From Isotricha intestinalis (taxonomy: Eukaryota; Ciliophora; Litostomatea; Vestibuliferida; Isotrichidae), in assembly GCA_023807065.1 (NCBI GenBank), contig JAJJLU010003613.1, positions 1 through 45,864 on the forward strand: DNA of 45,864 nt, given 5' to 3'. Position numbers and translations under genes: made by a program. Of the stretch, positions 29,411-38,469 are shown one piece after another (position 1 is the stretch's first letter; each line of letters begins with the position of its first letter). The notes under the pieces are model-generated. The model was not told the origin of the DNA. It was given only the letters and a program-made list of their open reading frames with translations, and did not search any database.

Positions 29411-31024
29411 ATGAGTCAAAATAATGACACAACTGATTCTTTTGATTTAATTGAAGAATCAGATGAAATTTCTAAATTACAAAATTTAAATCAGAAATTA
29501 AATATTGAAATATGTAATTTACAAAGTAAAAATCAAACTTTTGAAATTGAAAATAAAAATTTAAAAGATGAAGTTGAATCCCTTAAAACAAAAATAATTA
29601 ATTATGAAGAATACATCAAAGCTTCAAATGAAGAGAATAAAGATGAAAAATCAAATAATGAAGATTTAAATGATATTAATTATTTAAAAACAAAATATTT
29701 AGAATATGAAAAAGAAATTCAAAAATTAAATGAATTTATAACAGAAGATTTAATTCAAAATGAGAATTTACAAAATGATTATGAAAATCAAATTCAAAGT
29801 TTAAGATCAGATTTAGAAGATTTAGAAAATGAGAATGAACAATTAAAAATAGATATAAATGTTTTAAGAACAAAATGTCAAAGTGAAGTTCAAGAAATTT
29901 TTAATGAAATGAATCAAATAAAATCAGAAAAAGAACAAAATGAAGATAATTATAATCAAGAAATTGAAAAATTTCAATCAATAATAAAATCTTTAGAAAA
30001 TAAAATTTATGAACAAGATATTTTATATAATGAATTAAAAGAAACAAGTACAAAAACTTTAAAAGAAACTATTGATAAATATAGTCATGATTTAAAAGAA
30101 ATACAAAAAAAATCTTCAGTAATTGATTCTTTAAGTTCAAAAGATGAAATTGATAAAATAAATGAAACTAATCATACTTTAAGAACTGAAAATATTCAAT
30201 TAAAAGTTGATTTAAATAAATATAAAAATGATTTAAATTTAATTCAAAATGAATTTAATAAAGCAATTTCTAAACAAGATGAAAAAGAAAAAACAATATC
30301 TGAATATAAAGCAAAAATTGAATGTTTAGAAGAAAAAATTGAACAATTAAAAACTGATATGTTAAATTTTGCTATTGGAGATAATCCTCAAATTAATAAT
30401 AATAATAATAATGATATTATTACTCCTAATGAAGAATTTGAAGAAATTAAAAATGAGAAAAATAAAATTGAAGAAGAATTAGAAAAATATAAATCTTTAA
30501 ATTTAATATTAGGTAAAAAAAGAACTTTTTGTTTTAAATTACAAAAAGAAAATATGAAATTAAAGGAAGAAATAATGAATATGAAAAAAATGAATTTATC
30601 AAATAAAAATAAGAAAGATTATAAAAAATTGCAAAATTCAAAAACAATAGATTCAAGTAGAAGAACAACTAAACCTACTGATAGAAAATTATTGTTTGGA
30701 ATTAAAGAAAAAAATAGTGATAGTAATATTACTCCTGATGGTAATCTTACTTCGAGTGTTAATTTTAATGAATATTTAGAAAATAATAAATTAATACAAT
30801 TTTTAAGAGAACAAAATAAAATTAATCAAAGTGATATTCAAAGCTTAACTAAAGGAAAAAATGAGTTAATTGAAAAAATCAAAGAAATTGAAAAAGAAAA
30901 AGTTAATATAAAAGAACAATTAATTTCAAAAGAAAGAGAAGTTTCAAAATATAGAATTACAGTAAATAGATTAAAATTAAAAATAAAAGAACTTTCAAAT
31001 AATTCAAATAATAATAATTTATAA
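29411..31024 (+). CDS. Long coiled-coil protein
   Basis: 537 residues, almost entirely predicted coiled coil. Heptads run from ~18 to ~320 and again from ~350 to the end, interrupted by an Asn run (~327-336) and a basic Ser/Thr-rich linker at ~405-465 ('SKTIDSSRRTTKPTDRKLLF'). No motor, membrane or enzymatic domain is visible. It starts 77 bp after the C2-like gene and is followed on the same strand by another coiled-coil gene. Cytoskeletal or basal-body structural roles are typical for such proteins in ciliated protists (inference). Confidence 0.75.
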   Translation: MSQNNDTTDSFDLIEESDEISKLQNLNQKLNIEICNLQSKNQTFEIENKNLKDEVESLKTKIINYEEYIKASNEENKDEKSNNEDLNDINYLKTKYLEYEKEIQKLNEFITEDLIQNENLQNDYENQIQSLRSDLEDLENENEQLKIDINVLRTKCQSEVQEIFNEMNQIKSEKEQNEDNYNQEIEKFQSIIKSLENKIYEQDILYNELKETSTKTLKETIDKYSHDLKEIQKKSSVIDSLSSKDEIDKINETNHTLRTENIQLKVDLNKYKNDLNLIQNEFNKAISKQDEKEKTISEYKAKIECLEEKIEQLKTDMLNFAIGDNPQINNNNNNDIITPNEEFEEIKNEKNKIEEELEKYKSLNLILGKKRTFCFKLQKENMKLKEEIMNMKKMNLSNKNKKDYKKLQNSKTIDSSRRTTKPTDRKLLFGIKEKNSDSNITPDGNLTSSVNFNEYLENNKLIQFLREQNKINQSDIQSLTKGKNELIEKIKEIEKEKVNIKEQLISKEREVSKYRITVNRLKLKIKELSNNSNNNNL

Positions 31025-31169
31025 AAAAAACATAAATTATAATATATTAAAAATAATAATAATAAAAAAAAAAATAATATAAAGAAAATGAGAATTTTAG
31101 AAATAAATAAAAAAAAATATATTTTAAAATCTTTTAATTTTTATAAAAAATAAATTTAAGTAAAATAAA

Positions 31170-32879
31170 ATGGAAGATATATCAATGCCAATTCCAATTG
31201 CAAAAAATAATTCATCAATGAATTTCAGTAATATAGGTCATCAATATGGTTATTCAATGGAATTAAATCCTCGAAATGAGGAAATGTTAAAAATAAAAGA
31301 TGAGAAAATAAAAATGTTAAATAGGAAATTAAAATCATATCAGAAAGTAAATGAAGATCAAAGTCAACAAATAAATGCACAAGATAATTTAGTTATTGAT
31401 TATAATTCATTGAATAAAAATTATTTAGAATTAGAAGGAGAATTAAATTGTTTAAGAGCAGAAAATTTAAGATTAAAAGATTCTGTTGCTAAAAAAAATA
31501 TTATTATATCTGAATATGTAAAAGGCTTTGAAGATTCTTCTAATAAATTTCAAATATTTAATGATAAAAATTCTAATTTAAAATTAAAGAATGATGAATA
31601 TGAATCTAAATTAAAAATGTTACCTTCTTTATTACAAAAAAGCAATGAATTAAATTCAAAGTTATCAAATTATGAAAATAAAATTGATGAAATGAAAGAA
31701 GAACATATTAAAAAAGAAGAATTATTTAAATTTAAATACGATAATAATGAAAGGAATCAAAATATTACAATTAAACAATATGAATATGAAATTGATGAAT
31801 TGAAAAATGAAATTGAAAGAATTAAAACAGAACTTGAAAATTCAAAGAAACAAAATGAAGATTTAACTGAAAAAGATTATGATAAAGGAACTGATTATGA
31901 TAAAAAAGCAAATGATAAATTAAGAGAAAATGATAGATTAGCAAATACAATTTTAGAATTAAAAGAAACTATTAATGAAAATAATTTAAATTATGAAAAT
32001 GAAAATAAAAATTCAAGACAATTAATTGATAAATTACAAGATGATATAAATAATTTAAATCAAGATTTAAAAAGTAGAGATGATCAAATTATATTATTAA
32101 ATGAAGCTGTAATTGAATTTGATAATGCTATGAAATCAAGTGAAAATGAATTAAAAAGTAGAGAAATAGTTATTAATAATTTAAATGAAGAAAAAGAAAA
32201 ATTACAAAAACAATTAAATGATAAACAAATGGATTTTGTACAATATCAAAATTCAGCTCAACAAATAATTGATATATTACATAAGAAATTATTAACTTTA
32301 GATAAAGAGAAAAATAATTTATTTAATGATACTACTGCAAATGAAACTCAAATTTCTATGTTACAAGAACAAATAAATCAATTTGAATTAAGCTCACAAT
32401 CAAATAAAAATGAATGTGATAAAATAGATAAACAATATAATGATTTAGTAAAAGCTTATGAAATAAAAGAAAAAGAATTTCAAGATAAAGTATTGCAAAT
32501 AAAATCAATAAGTCAAAAAAGGAAAAATGAAATGGAGACTTTAAGAAGTAAATATGAAAAAAAAATACAATCATTGACTTTAAATAATAATGAGTTAAAT
32601 TCAAGAATAAATAATTTAATTAATTCTTTAATAGCATTAAAAGATTATGCAATTAGTATAGAAAGAAATTTAAATGAAGCAAGTGTAATTAATGCTATGA
32701 ATTCTTCAATGTATTCTACAATGGGATTTACTACTTGTTGTGGTGGATGTAATAATTGTGGTTTTTCTTCAGGAAGAGATAATAAAGATAGTGAAGATTT
32801 AATTCAAGAAATGAAAGATATGATTAATAGAATTGATTCTAAAATCCTAAATAACAATGTTCTAGATCAAACTTATTAA
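31170..32879 (+). CDS. Long coiled-coil protein with Cys-rich patch
   Basis: 569 residues. After a short N-terminal segment, coiled coil covers ~40-500 with few breaks. A conspicuous 'TTCCGGCNNCGFSSG' patch at ~522-535 contains four cysteines in a C-C-x-x-C-x-x-C arrangement, followed by a final helix. That spacing could bind zinc or form disulfides, but no known finger fits. Family unrecognised. The preceding gene is similarly built, but I see no sequence repeat long enough to call them duplicates. Confidence 0.75.
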   Translation: MEDISMPIPIAKNNSSMNFSNIGHQYGYSMELNPRNEEMLKIKDEKIKMLNRKLKSYQKVNEDQSQQINAQDNLVIDYNSLNKNYLELEGELNCLRAENLRLKDSVAKKNIIISEYVKGFEDSSNKFQIFNDKNSNLKLKNDEYESKLKMLPSLLQKSNELNSKLSNYENKIDEMKEEHIKKEELFKFKYDNNERNQNITIKQYEYEIDELKNEIERIKTELENSKKQNEDLTEKDYDKGTDYDKKANDKLRENDRLANTILELKETINENNLNYENENKNSRQLIDKLQDDINNLNQDLKSRDDQIILLNEAVIEFDNAMKSSENELKSREIVINNLNEEKEKLQKQLNDKQMDFVQYQNSAQQIIDILHKKLLTLDKEKNNLFNDTTANETQISMLQEQINQFELSSQSNKNECDKIDKQYNDLVKAYEIKEKEFQDKVLQIKSISQKRKNEMETLRSKYEKKIQSLTLNNNELNSRINNLINSLIALKDYAISIERNLNEASVINAMNSSMYSTMGFTTCCGGCNNCGFSSGRDNKDSEDLIQEMKDMINRIDSKILNNNVLDQTY

Positions 32880-33013
32880 ATTTTTTTTTTCTTTCTTTTT
32901 TGGTTGTCTATTTAACTATTTAGGAATTTAATTTATTATTTTCAAAGGAGTTTTTATATTAATTAAGTTTAATTAATTTTTTTTTTTTTTTGTTAGTTAT
33001 GATTATTAAATAA

Positions 33014-35005
33014 ATGAGTGAAAATAGAGAAAATAGTTCTATGAAAATTTGTGAATATTTTAATGATATTGGATTAGTTGATTATGATAATGTTAATTTA
33101 TTTTTGAATATTTATGCTGAAATAATTAGAAAAAATAATTTAAAGAAAAAAAGTGATATTTTAAGAACTGCTTTATTTTCTTTTATGAAAATTATTTCTA
33201 AAGATGAAAAACAATTATTTGAATATGCCGATAGAACAATCAATGCTTTTTATAATAATCAATTAATTTCAAAATATAAATCAATTAGAATAATAAAAAC
33301 AGTAATATTTCTCAAATTAAAGAATCAATTAACCAATTTTTTATTTAAATTAAATAGATATAATAAAAATAAAAAGAAAAACAATAAATACAATAATAAT
33401 GATATCTTTTTAAAAAAAAGTAAAAGTTCAAATCAATCAAGAGCAAAGAAAACAAAATTAATGAAAAATAATACAGAAGAATTGAAAGAAAGTAATAAAA
33501 TATCTCCTTTGAAAAATTCATACACAAGTTTTCCAAGTTATTATTATTCTATAAATAATGATGAAAAAGAATGTACATTTACTCCAAAAATAAATAAATA
33601 TTTTAAACCTTATTATGAAAAAAAACCTGTTAAATCTTATACTTATTATGCTCCTAATTTTGATATTTATACTCAAATTCCTAAAAGAGAAATTCCTAAT
33701 ATAAATTTCAATAATAAAAGTTCTATTTATAAAACAAATGCTAATACAGTTTTTCATTCAATGAATAATAGTTCATATAATTTAAATAATAATAGTGATA
33801 TTAATTTCAATAATTTTTTTAATAAAGGAGACTTTAACAATTCTTTAAATTCTCAAACACCTCATAAATATTTAAATTACAATAATCCTTATAATATAAA
33901 TGCAAATAATAATAATTTAAGAGATTATAATATGAATAATTATAATTTTTTCATAAATGAAGCTAATCATTTAGAAAAAATAAATGATAAATTATTGAAT
34001 TTAAAAATGAAAAAAATGAATGATATTGAAAAAAATTGTACTTTTATTCCACAAACAAATCAAAATTATAATAAAAAAAATAAAAATAATGAAGTTCCAA
34101 GATATATTCAATTACATAATGATGCAAAAATAAGGAAAAATAACAATGAAAAATTAAGAGAAAAATATATAAAAGAAGAAATAGAAAAGATGCAATCTAT
34201 TTATAGAGAAAAGCAATTATCAGATACAAATTATTATAATAAATTATATAATGATGCTATTTATTATAAAGGAAGAGAAATTGAAAATGAAAAAAGAGAA
34301 AATGAAAAATATACTTTTTCACCTCAAATATATAAAAATAGTAAATATAATATAACAATGCCTTTTAATCAAAGAAGAGCAAAATCAATAGAAAGTAAAA
34401 TGAATTTATTAAAAATGAAAGATGAAGAAGAAAAAAGACAATTAGAAGATATGAAAAAAAAATCAGTGAGTAAAAATAATAATATTGATAGTAAAGAAGT
34501 AATTGATAGATTATATTCAAAGGAATATGAAAAAATAAAAGATAGAATTCAAAAAGAAAAAGAAGAAAAAGAAAGGAAAAATAGAAAGAAACAAATAATT
34601 GATTGGGATAAAGTAAATTATGAAAATAATTCAAAATATTCTGATAATAAAAAGAAAGACTTAATTAAAATAGAAGAGCCAAAAAATATAAATAACAAAG
34701 AAAGAAATTCAATTGAAGAACCATTTTCTTCAAATTCAAATAATAATGATAATTTAAATACTCATAATAGGAATATATTATCAAATATAACTGGAAAAGG
34801 AAATAAAGGACAACTTTTATTAATAGATAAAATTAAAAGTGAACATTCAATAAATTTTAAAAGTCCAAAAAATATTAGAAAAGTTCCAGGAAATTTTAAT
34901 ATAAATAATATGAAAAATTATATTGAAATTCAATCTTTATCTTCAGATATGAATAGTATTGTAAATGGAAATGATTCAAAAATAGAAAATTCAAATAAAA
35001 AATAA
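33014..35005 (+). CDS. Repeat protein with T-F-x-P motifs (family A)
   Basis: 663 residues. The N-terminal ~115 are helical ('YFNDIGLVDYDNVNLFLNIY', 'SKDEKQLFEYADRTINAFY', then a basic helix ending 'NFLFKLNRY'). After a basic linker come at least three scattered copies of a short motif: 'ECTFTPKINKYFKP' (~190), 'CTFIPQTNQNYNK' (~341) and 'YTFSPQIYKNSKYN' (~436). Long charged helices ('KEEIEKMQSIYREKQL', 'EKIKDRIQKEKEEKERKNRK') lie between and after them. The same N-terminal layout and motif recur in the gene at 43989. F-x-P-x-[IL]-N motifs are frequent in large protist coiled-coil proteins of the cilium and cortex, but the function is unknown. Confidence 0.78.
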   Translation: MSENRENSSMKICEYFNDIGLVDYDNVNLFLNIYAEIIRKNNLKKKSDILRTALFSFMKIISKDEKQLFEYADRTINAFYNNQLISKYKSIRIIKTVIFLKLKNQLTNFLFKLNRYNKNKKKNNKYNNNDIFLKKSKSSNQSRAKKTKLMKNNTEELKESNKISPLKNSYTSFPSYYYSINNDEKECTFTPKINKYFKPYYEKKPVKSYTYYAPNFDIYTQIPKREIPNINFNNKSSIYKTNANTVFHSMNNSSYNLNNNSDINFNNFFNKGDFNNSLNSQTPHKYLNYNNPYNINANNNNLRDYNMNNYNFFINEANHLEKINDKLLNLKMKKMNDIEKNCTFIPQTNQNYNKKNKNNEVPRYIQLHNDAKIRKNNNEKLREKYIKEEIEKMQSIYREKQLSDTNYYNKLYNDAIYYKGREIENEKRENEKYTFSPQIYKNSKYNITMPFNQRRAKSIESKMNLLKMKDEEEKRQLEDMKKKSVSKNNNIDSKEVIDRLYSKEYEKIKDRIQKEKEEKERKNRKKQIIDWDKVNYENNSKYSDNKKKDLIKIEEPKNINNKERNSIEEPFSSNSNNNDNLNTHNRNILSNITGKGNKGQLLLIDKIKSEHSINFKSPKNIRKVPGNFNINNMKNYIEIQSLSSDMNSIVNGNDSKIENSNKK

Positions 35006-35082
35006 ATAATTTATTTTTTTAATATATTTTATGAAAAAAAAACATTTATTCGTAAAATATTTATTTATTTAAAAAATTTATA

Positions 35083-36432
35083 TTAAACAATATTTTTAAT
35101 TTTATCTAATTCAGGTCTTATAACAGCTAAAGAAATTAAAATAGCTTCTTCAGTTCTTATAGTTCTTAATCCTTGATTAACACAAGTATTTAAATAAAAA
35201 TCAAAAAAATGTTTAACATCTTCTCCTCTTTTTTTTTCTCTTTCATCATCTTCAATCATACCTTCAATTCCTTGAATACCTCCAAAAACAATTAAACAAT
35301 GTTTAAATTGTTTTTTACAATTAAAATCTACTTTTCTATAATCATCACCTTTATCAGAAGTTCCAATAATTAAATCATATTTTTCTCCATAAATACTTTG
35401 ATTAAAAATATCTTCAAATTTTTCACAAACTCTAACAACATAACCCCAATAAATACCAAATTTTTCAAAAGGTTCTCTCATAGAAACAGGAATTCCACTA
35501 TAATATTTTAGATTATCATCAAATTTACTTTCATTTAATTTAACAGTTACTCTTGTTTTTTCTGGTAATTTCTTATTTATTTTACAATCTTTTTTCAATC
35601 CAATATTTACCCAAGAACAATCACCTTTAACTGGTCTATTTAAAACTATACCTTCACGATAAGGACACCATTCATCAATTCGTAAATGATGTTGTGATTC
35701 TAAAGGATTCATCAATCCACTTCTTGATAAATCATCACTCATTGGAAATAGGGATTTTCTTAGATATTGAGGTGTCTCTAAATATTGTAAATTCTTTATG
35801 AAGAATGGTAAATGATCTTTTGATGATGGATTTGAATGGAGTTTATCATGATATATTATTAATTCTGATACTTTAAATATTCCTATTGTACGAGCTAGAT
35901 TTCCGATTAAATATGTTCTAAGCTCTTTTGATTGAGCGTTGTCTACTATTGATGATGGAAGAACTATTGATAATGTATATGGAACTTTTAATGTTGAAGG
36001 AAAAGAAGGATGGTTTATTTGCTTTTCTTTTTTTACTTTTTTGGATTCTTTTGGATTTAATTCTTTTTCCTTTTTTAATGATTCTTTTATTGGAGATGAT
36101 GATGATGATTTTTCTATTTTCATTTCTTCTTTTTTTGGAGTTTCTTTTTTTTCTTTTAGTTTTTTATTCATTTGATGTATGTTTAATCTTTCTTTTTTTT
36201 CTTCAGTTTCTTCTTCTTCAGATGAATTATCATTATTATTTTTTGTTTTTTGTTTTTTGATTGATTTAATTTCTAATTTTTCTTTTTTTTTTTTAGGGAT
36301 TATTATTTCTTTTTCTGAATTATCAGAAGAATTAGAATCTAAATCACTTAAACCTTTATCTAAATTACTTTTACTTATTTTTTCTTTATTATTTTTATCA
36401 AAATTTCTATTAACTTTTTTATTAAGCATCAT
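35083..36432 (-). CDS. SPOUT1/C9orf114-type RNA methyltransferase
   Basis: 449 residues. The first ~150 are Lys/Glu/Ser-rich. The catalytic part begins at ~160 with 'PYTLSIVLPSSIVDNAQSKE', typical of the C9orf114 (SPOUT1/CENP-32) family. It continues with 'GIFKVSELIIYHD', 'YLETPQYLRKSLFP', 'LRIDEWCPYREGIVLNRP', 'WGYVVRVCEKFEDIF', and the trefoil-knot AdoMet region 'CLIVFGGIQGIEGMIEDDE' to 'NQGLRTIRTEEAILISLA' near the C-terminus. An OB-fold-like insert ('GDCSWVNIGLKKDCKINKKL') lies between. It should be an AdoMet-dependent RNA methyltransferase; the substrate is not evident. It converges on family A with 77 bp between stop codons. Confidence 0.9.
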   Translation of the reverse strand: MMLNKKVNRNFDKNNKEKISKSNLDKGLSDLDSNSSDNSEKEIIIPKKKKEKLEIKSIKKQKTKNNNDNSSEEEETEEKKERLNIHQMNKKLKEKKETPKKEEMKIEKSSSSSPIKESLKKEKELNPKESKKVKKEKQINHPSFPSTLKVPYTLSIVLPSSIVDNAQSKELRTYLIGNLARTIGIFKVSELIIYHDKLHSNPSSKDHLPFFIKNLQYLETPQYLRKSLFPMSDDLSRSGLMNPLESQHHLRIDEWCPYREGIVLNRPVKGDCSWVNIGLKKDCKINKKLPEKTRVTVKLNESKFDDNLKYYSGIPVSMREPFEKFGIYWGYVVRVCEKFEDIFNQSIYGEKYDLIIGTSDKGDDYRKVDFNCKKQFKHCLIVFGGIQGIEGMIEDDEREKKRGEDVKHFFDFYLNTCVNQGLRTIRTEEAILISLAVIRPELDKIKNIV

Positions 36433-36508
36433 TTAAATACTTAAATGTTTTTCCAATTAATTAATTTTATTATATAAAATAATACTAAGAGAATAATTAT
36501 AATATATA

Positions 36509-37825
36509 TTATAAATTTCCAACTTGTATAAGAATACAAGAAATATTATCTTCAGAGCCTTTTTCAATTGCTCTTTTAATGATTAATTTTCCTAAATCAT
36601 CAGTGTTTAAATTAGCATTATCAATGCAAATATTAGAAACTTCATCTTCATTTAAAGTATCCCAAACACCATCAGATGCAACTACAATATAAATATCATC
36701 TTCTAATATTTTATTTTTATAAATAGAAGGAGTAGAAATTAAACCATTATTTTTTAAAGAAAAATCACCTAAAGCTCTTGTTAAAGCTAATTGACCAAAT
36801 AATCTACCATTAAAAATTAATCCACCTAAATTTTTTATTCTTTGAACTTCTTCATTATTATTTAAGCATTTATGTTCTGTAGTTAAAATTTTATATTTTT
36901 TAAATTTATTAATTAAAATTCCTTTAGAATCACCAACATTAGCAGAATAAACAATTCCAACTTCTTTATCAATATATAATAAACTTGCAGTACTACCACA
37001 ATTTTCAATTTGTGAATAACATTTTAATTCATCGTCAATTTTTTGAAAAGAATAAATGAAACTTTTTTCTACATTATAATGTGTTGATATTAAAAAATTA
37101 GAGAATATACTTGGTAAACGTGATGCTGCATATTTAATTGGTTCTATTACTCCTTTTCCATGTCCATCAAATATACTAAAATATCCTTTATTATTTGAGT
37201 TAATATATTTATCCACTATTTTATGAAAATCTTGCATTTCTTTTCTATTATTTTTCTCCTCATTATAAGAAAATGATATCACTGATCTTCCTATTGGAGT
37301 ATATTCATGATTATTTATTTCATATTCTTTATTTAAATTATCTTTATTTTCAAATTTCTGATTTTTAATTGATGTTATTTTTATATTTTGAAAACATTTT
37401 CCTCCTAAATCTTTATTTATTTTAATAGTATTTGAATTAGGATTAAAATTCAGTTTATTATTCAAATTAATATTATTATTATTTAAGTTATTTAAATCAT
37501 TTTTTTTATCTATTAATTGACTTATTTGATTTAATACTGTTTCTCTATTTATATCAAAATTAGTACTATTTGCTAAAGGATTTTGTTGTAATTTTGTATT
37601 TGTATATCTTTTGTTATAATTTCCTGAAATTGGATAACCTCTTATATCTCTTTTAATTATTTTATTTTTTACATAATTATTATTAAAAAAAGCACTTCCT
37701 TTTACTTCCATTGAATTTACTAACGGATTATTTACATTTATTGTTTTTATATTTTTATTATCATTATGATAAAAATAGAATTCAAAATTTTTTCCGTTTT
37801 CCATTTCATCATTTTTATTATTCAT
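36509..37825 (-). CDS. PP2C-family serine/threonine phosphatase
   Basis: 438 residues. The N-terminal ~180 are Asn-rich and disordered. The PPM/PP2C domain starts near 180: 'YFSIFDGHGKG' (metal-binding Asp-Gly-His), 'NCGSTASLLYI', 'YSANVGDSKGILI', 'ALTRALGDFSLKN', 'IVVASDGVWDTLNEDE' and 'GSEDNISCILIQV'. All four metal-coordinating Asp landmarks (DG, GD, DG, DN) are present, so it should be active with Mg/Mn. The usual 'R..MED' start is changed to 'NRKEMQDFH'. It is transcribed away from the cyclic-nucleotide-dependent kinase across a 644-bp divergent spacer. Confidence 0.94.
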   Translation of the reverse strand: MNNKNDEMENGKNFEFYFYHNDNKNIKTINVNNPLVNSMEVKGSAFFNNNYVKNKIIKRDIRGYPISGNYNKRYTNTKLQQNPLANSTNFDINRETVLNQISQLIDKKNDLNNLNNNNINLNNKLNFNPNSNTIKINKDLGGKCFQNIKITSIKNQKFENKDNLNKEYEINNHEYTPIGRSVISFSYNEEKNNRKEMQDFHKIVDKYINSNNKGYFSIFDGHGKGVIEPIKYAASRLPSIFSNFLISTHYNVEKSFIYSFQKIDDELKCYSQIENCGSTASLLYIDKEVGIVYSANVGDSKGILINKFKKYKILTTEHKCLNNNEEVQRIKNLGGLIFNGRLFGQLALTRALGDFSLKNNGLISTPSIYKNKILEDDIYIVVASDGVWDTLNEDEVSNICIDNANLNTDDLGKLIIKRAIEKGSEDNISCILIQVGNL

Positions 37826-38469
37826 TTTATTTTTATTTAAAAAAAAACATTTGACCTAATTATATAACAATAATTAGTATTTTTATTTTTCCATCAATAT
37901 AGGAAGAAAAAAATAAATTAAAGTAATGAATTGATAATTAGTAAAGATAAAGTTAATTTGAATCTTTATTATCATGTTTTTCATTATAAATATTTAAGTA
38001 TTTTTATTATTAATATTCATTGTTCTAATTGTAATAAATTTATTAAGTGTATTCAAGAAAGAATTACTATTAATAAAAAAAATATTTTTTGAAAGTAAAA
38101 TATTAATGGTTTAATATAAGAAAGAATTTAAGAGATAGAAGAAATATAATATAAATAATAATAAATTATAATAATGAAAAAAAAATGAATAATATATAGT
38201 AAAAATAAACTTTAGAAGTCATATAAATAATGAACTAATTATTCACACTATATTTCTAAATAAATAAGAAGGAAATAATAATAGTACAATAATTAATTTT
38301 ATAATTTTTTAAATCTATTAATTAAAAAAACATCATAAACAATATAATAAAATTAGATAAAAAAAAAATATATATTTTATCCTATAAAAAGTATTTCTAT
38401 ATTAAATAAACTTTTCATATATTTATTATTCTTTTTTTTTGAAAGAATAATATTTAGAATTAAATAAAA
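37826..38469. promoter_or_regulatory. 644-bp divergent spacer between PP2C and PKG-like genes
   Basis: It must contain the promoters of both genes and is longer than most spacers here. The content is A/T-rich with many short A and T runs. No open frame, tRNA or tandem repeat was found. Confidence 0.4.

Noticed and set aside
29411..32879. Adjacent coiled-coil genes as a tandem duplication
   Set aside because: Similarity is only compositional (Lys/Glu/Asn/Leu heptads); no shared stretch beyond coiled-coil bias was found.
35928..36436. Several + strand frames opposite the SPOUT1 gene
   Set aside because: They are antisense shadows of the Lys/Glu/Ser-rich N-terminus, give Phe/Leu/Ser-only proteins and overlap a recognisable gene.
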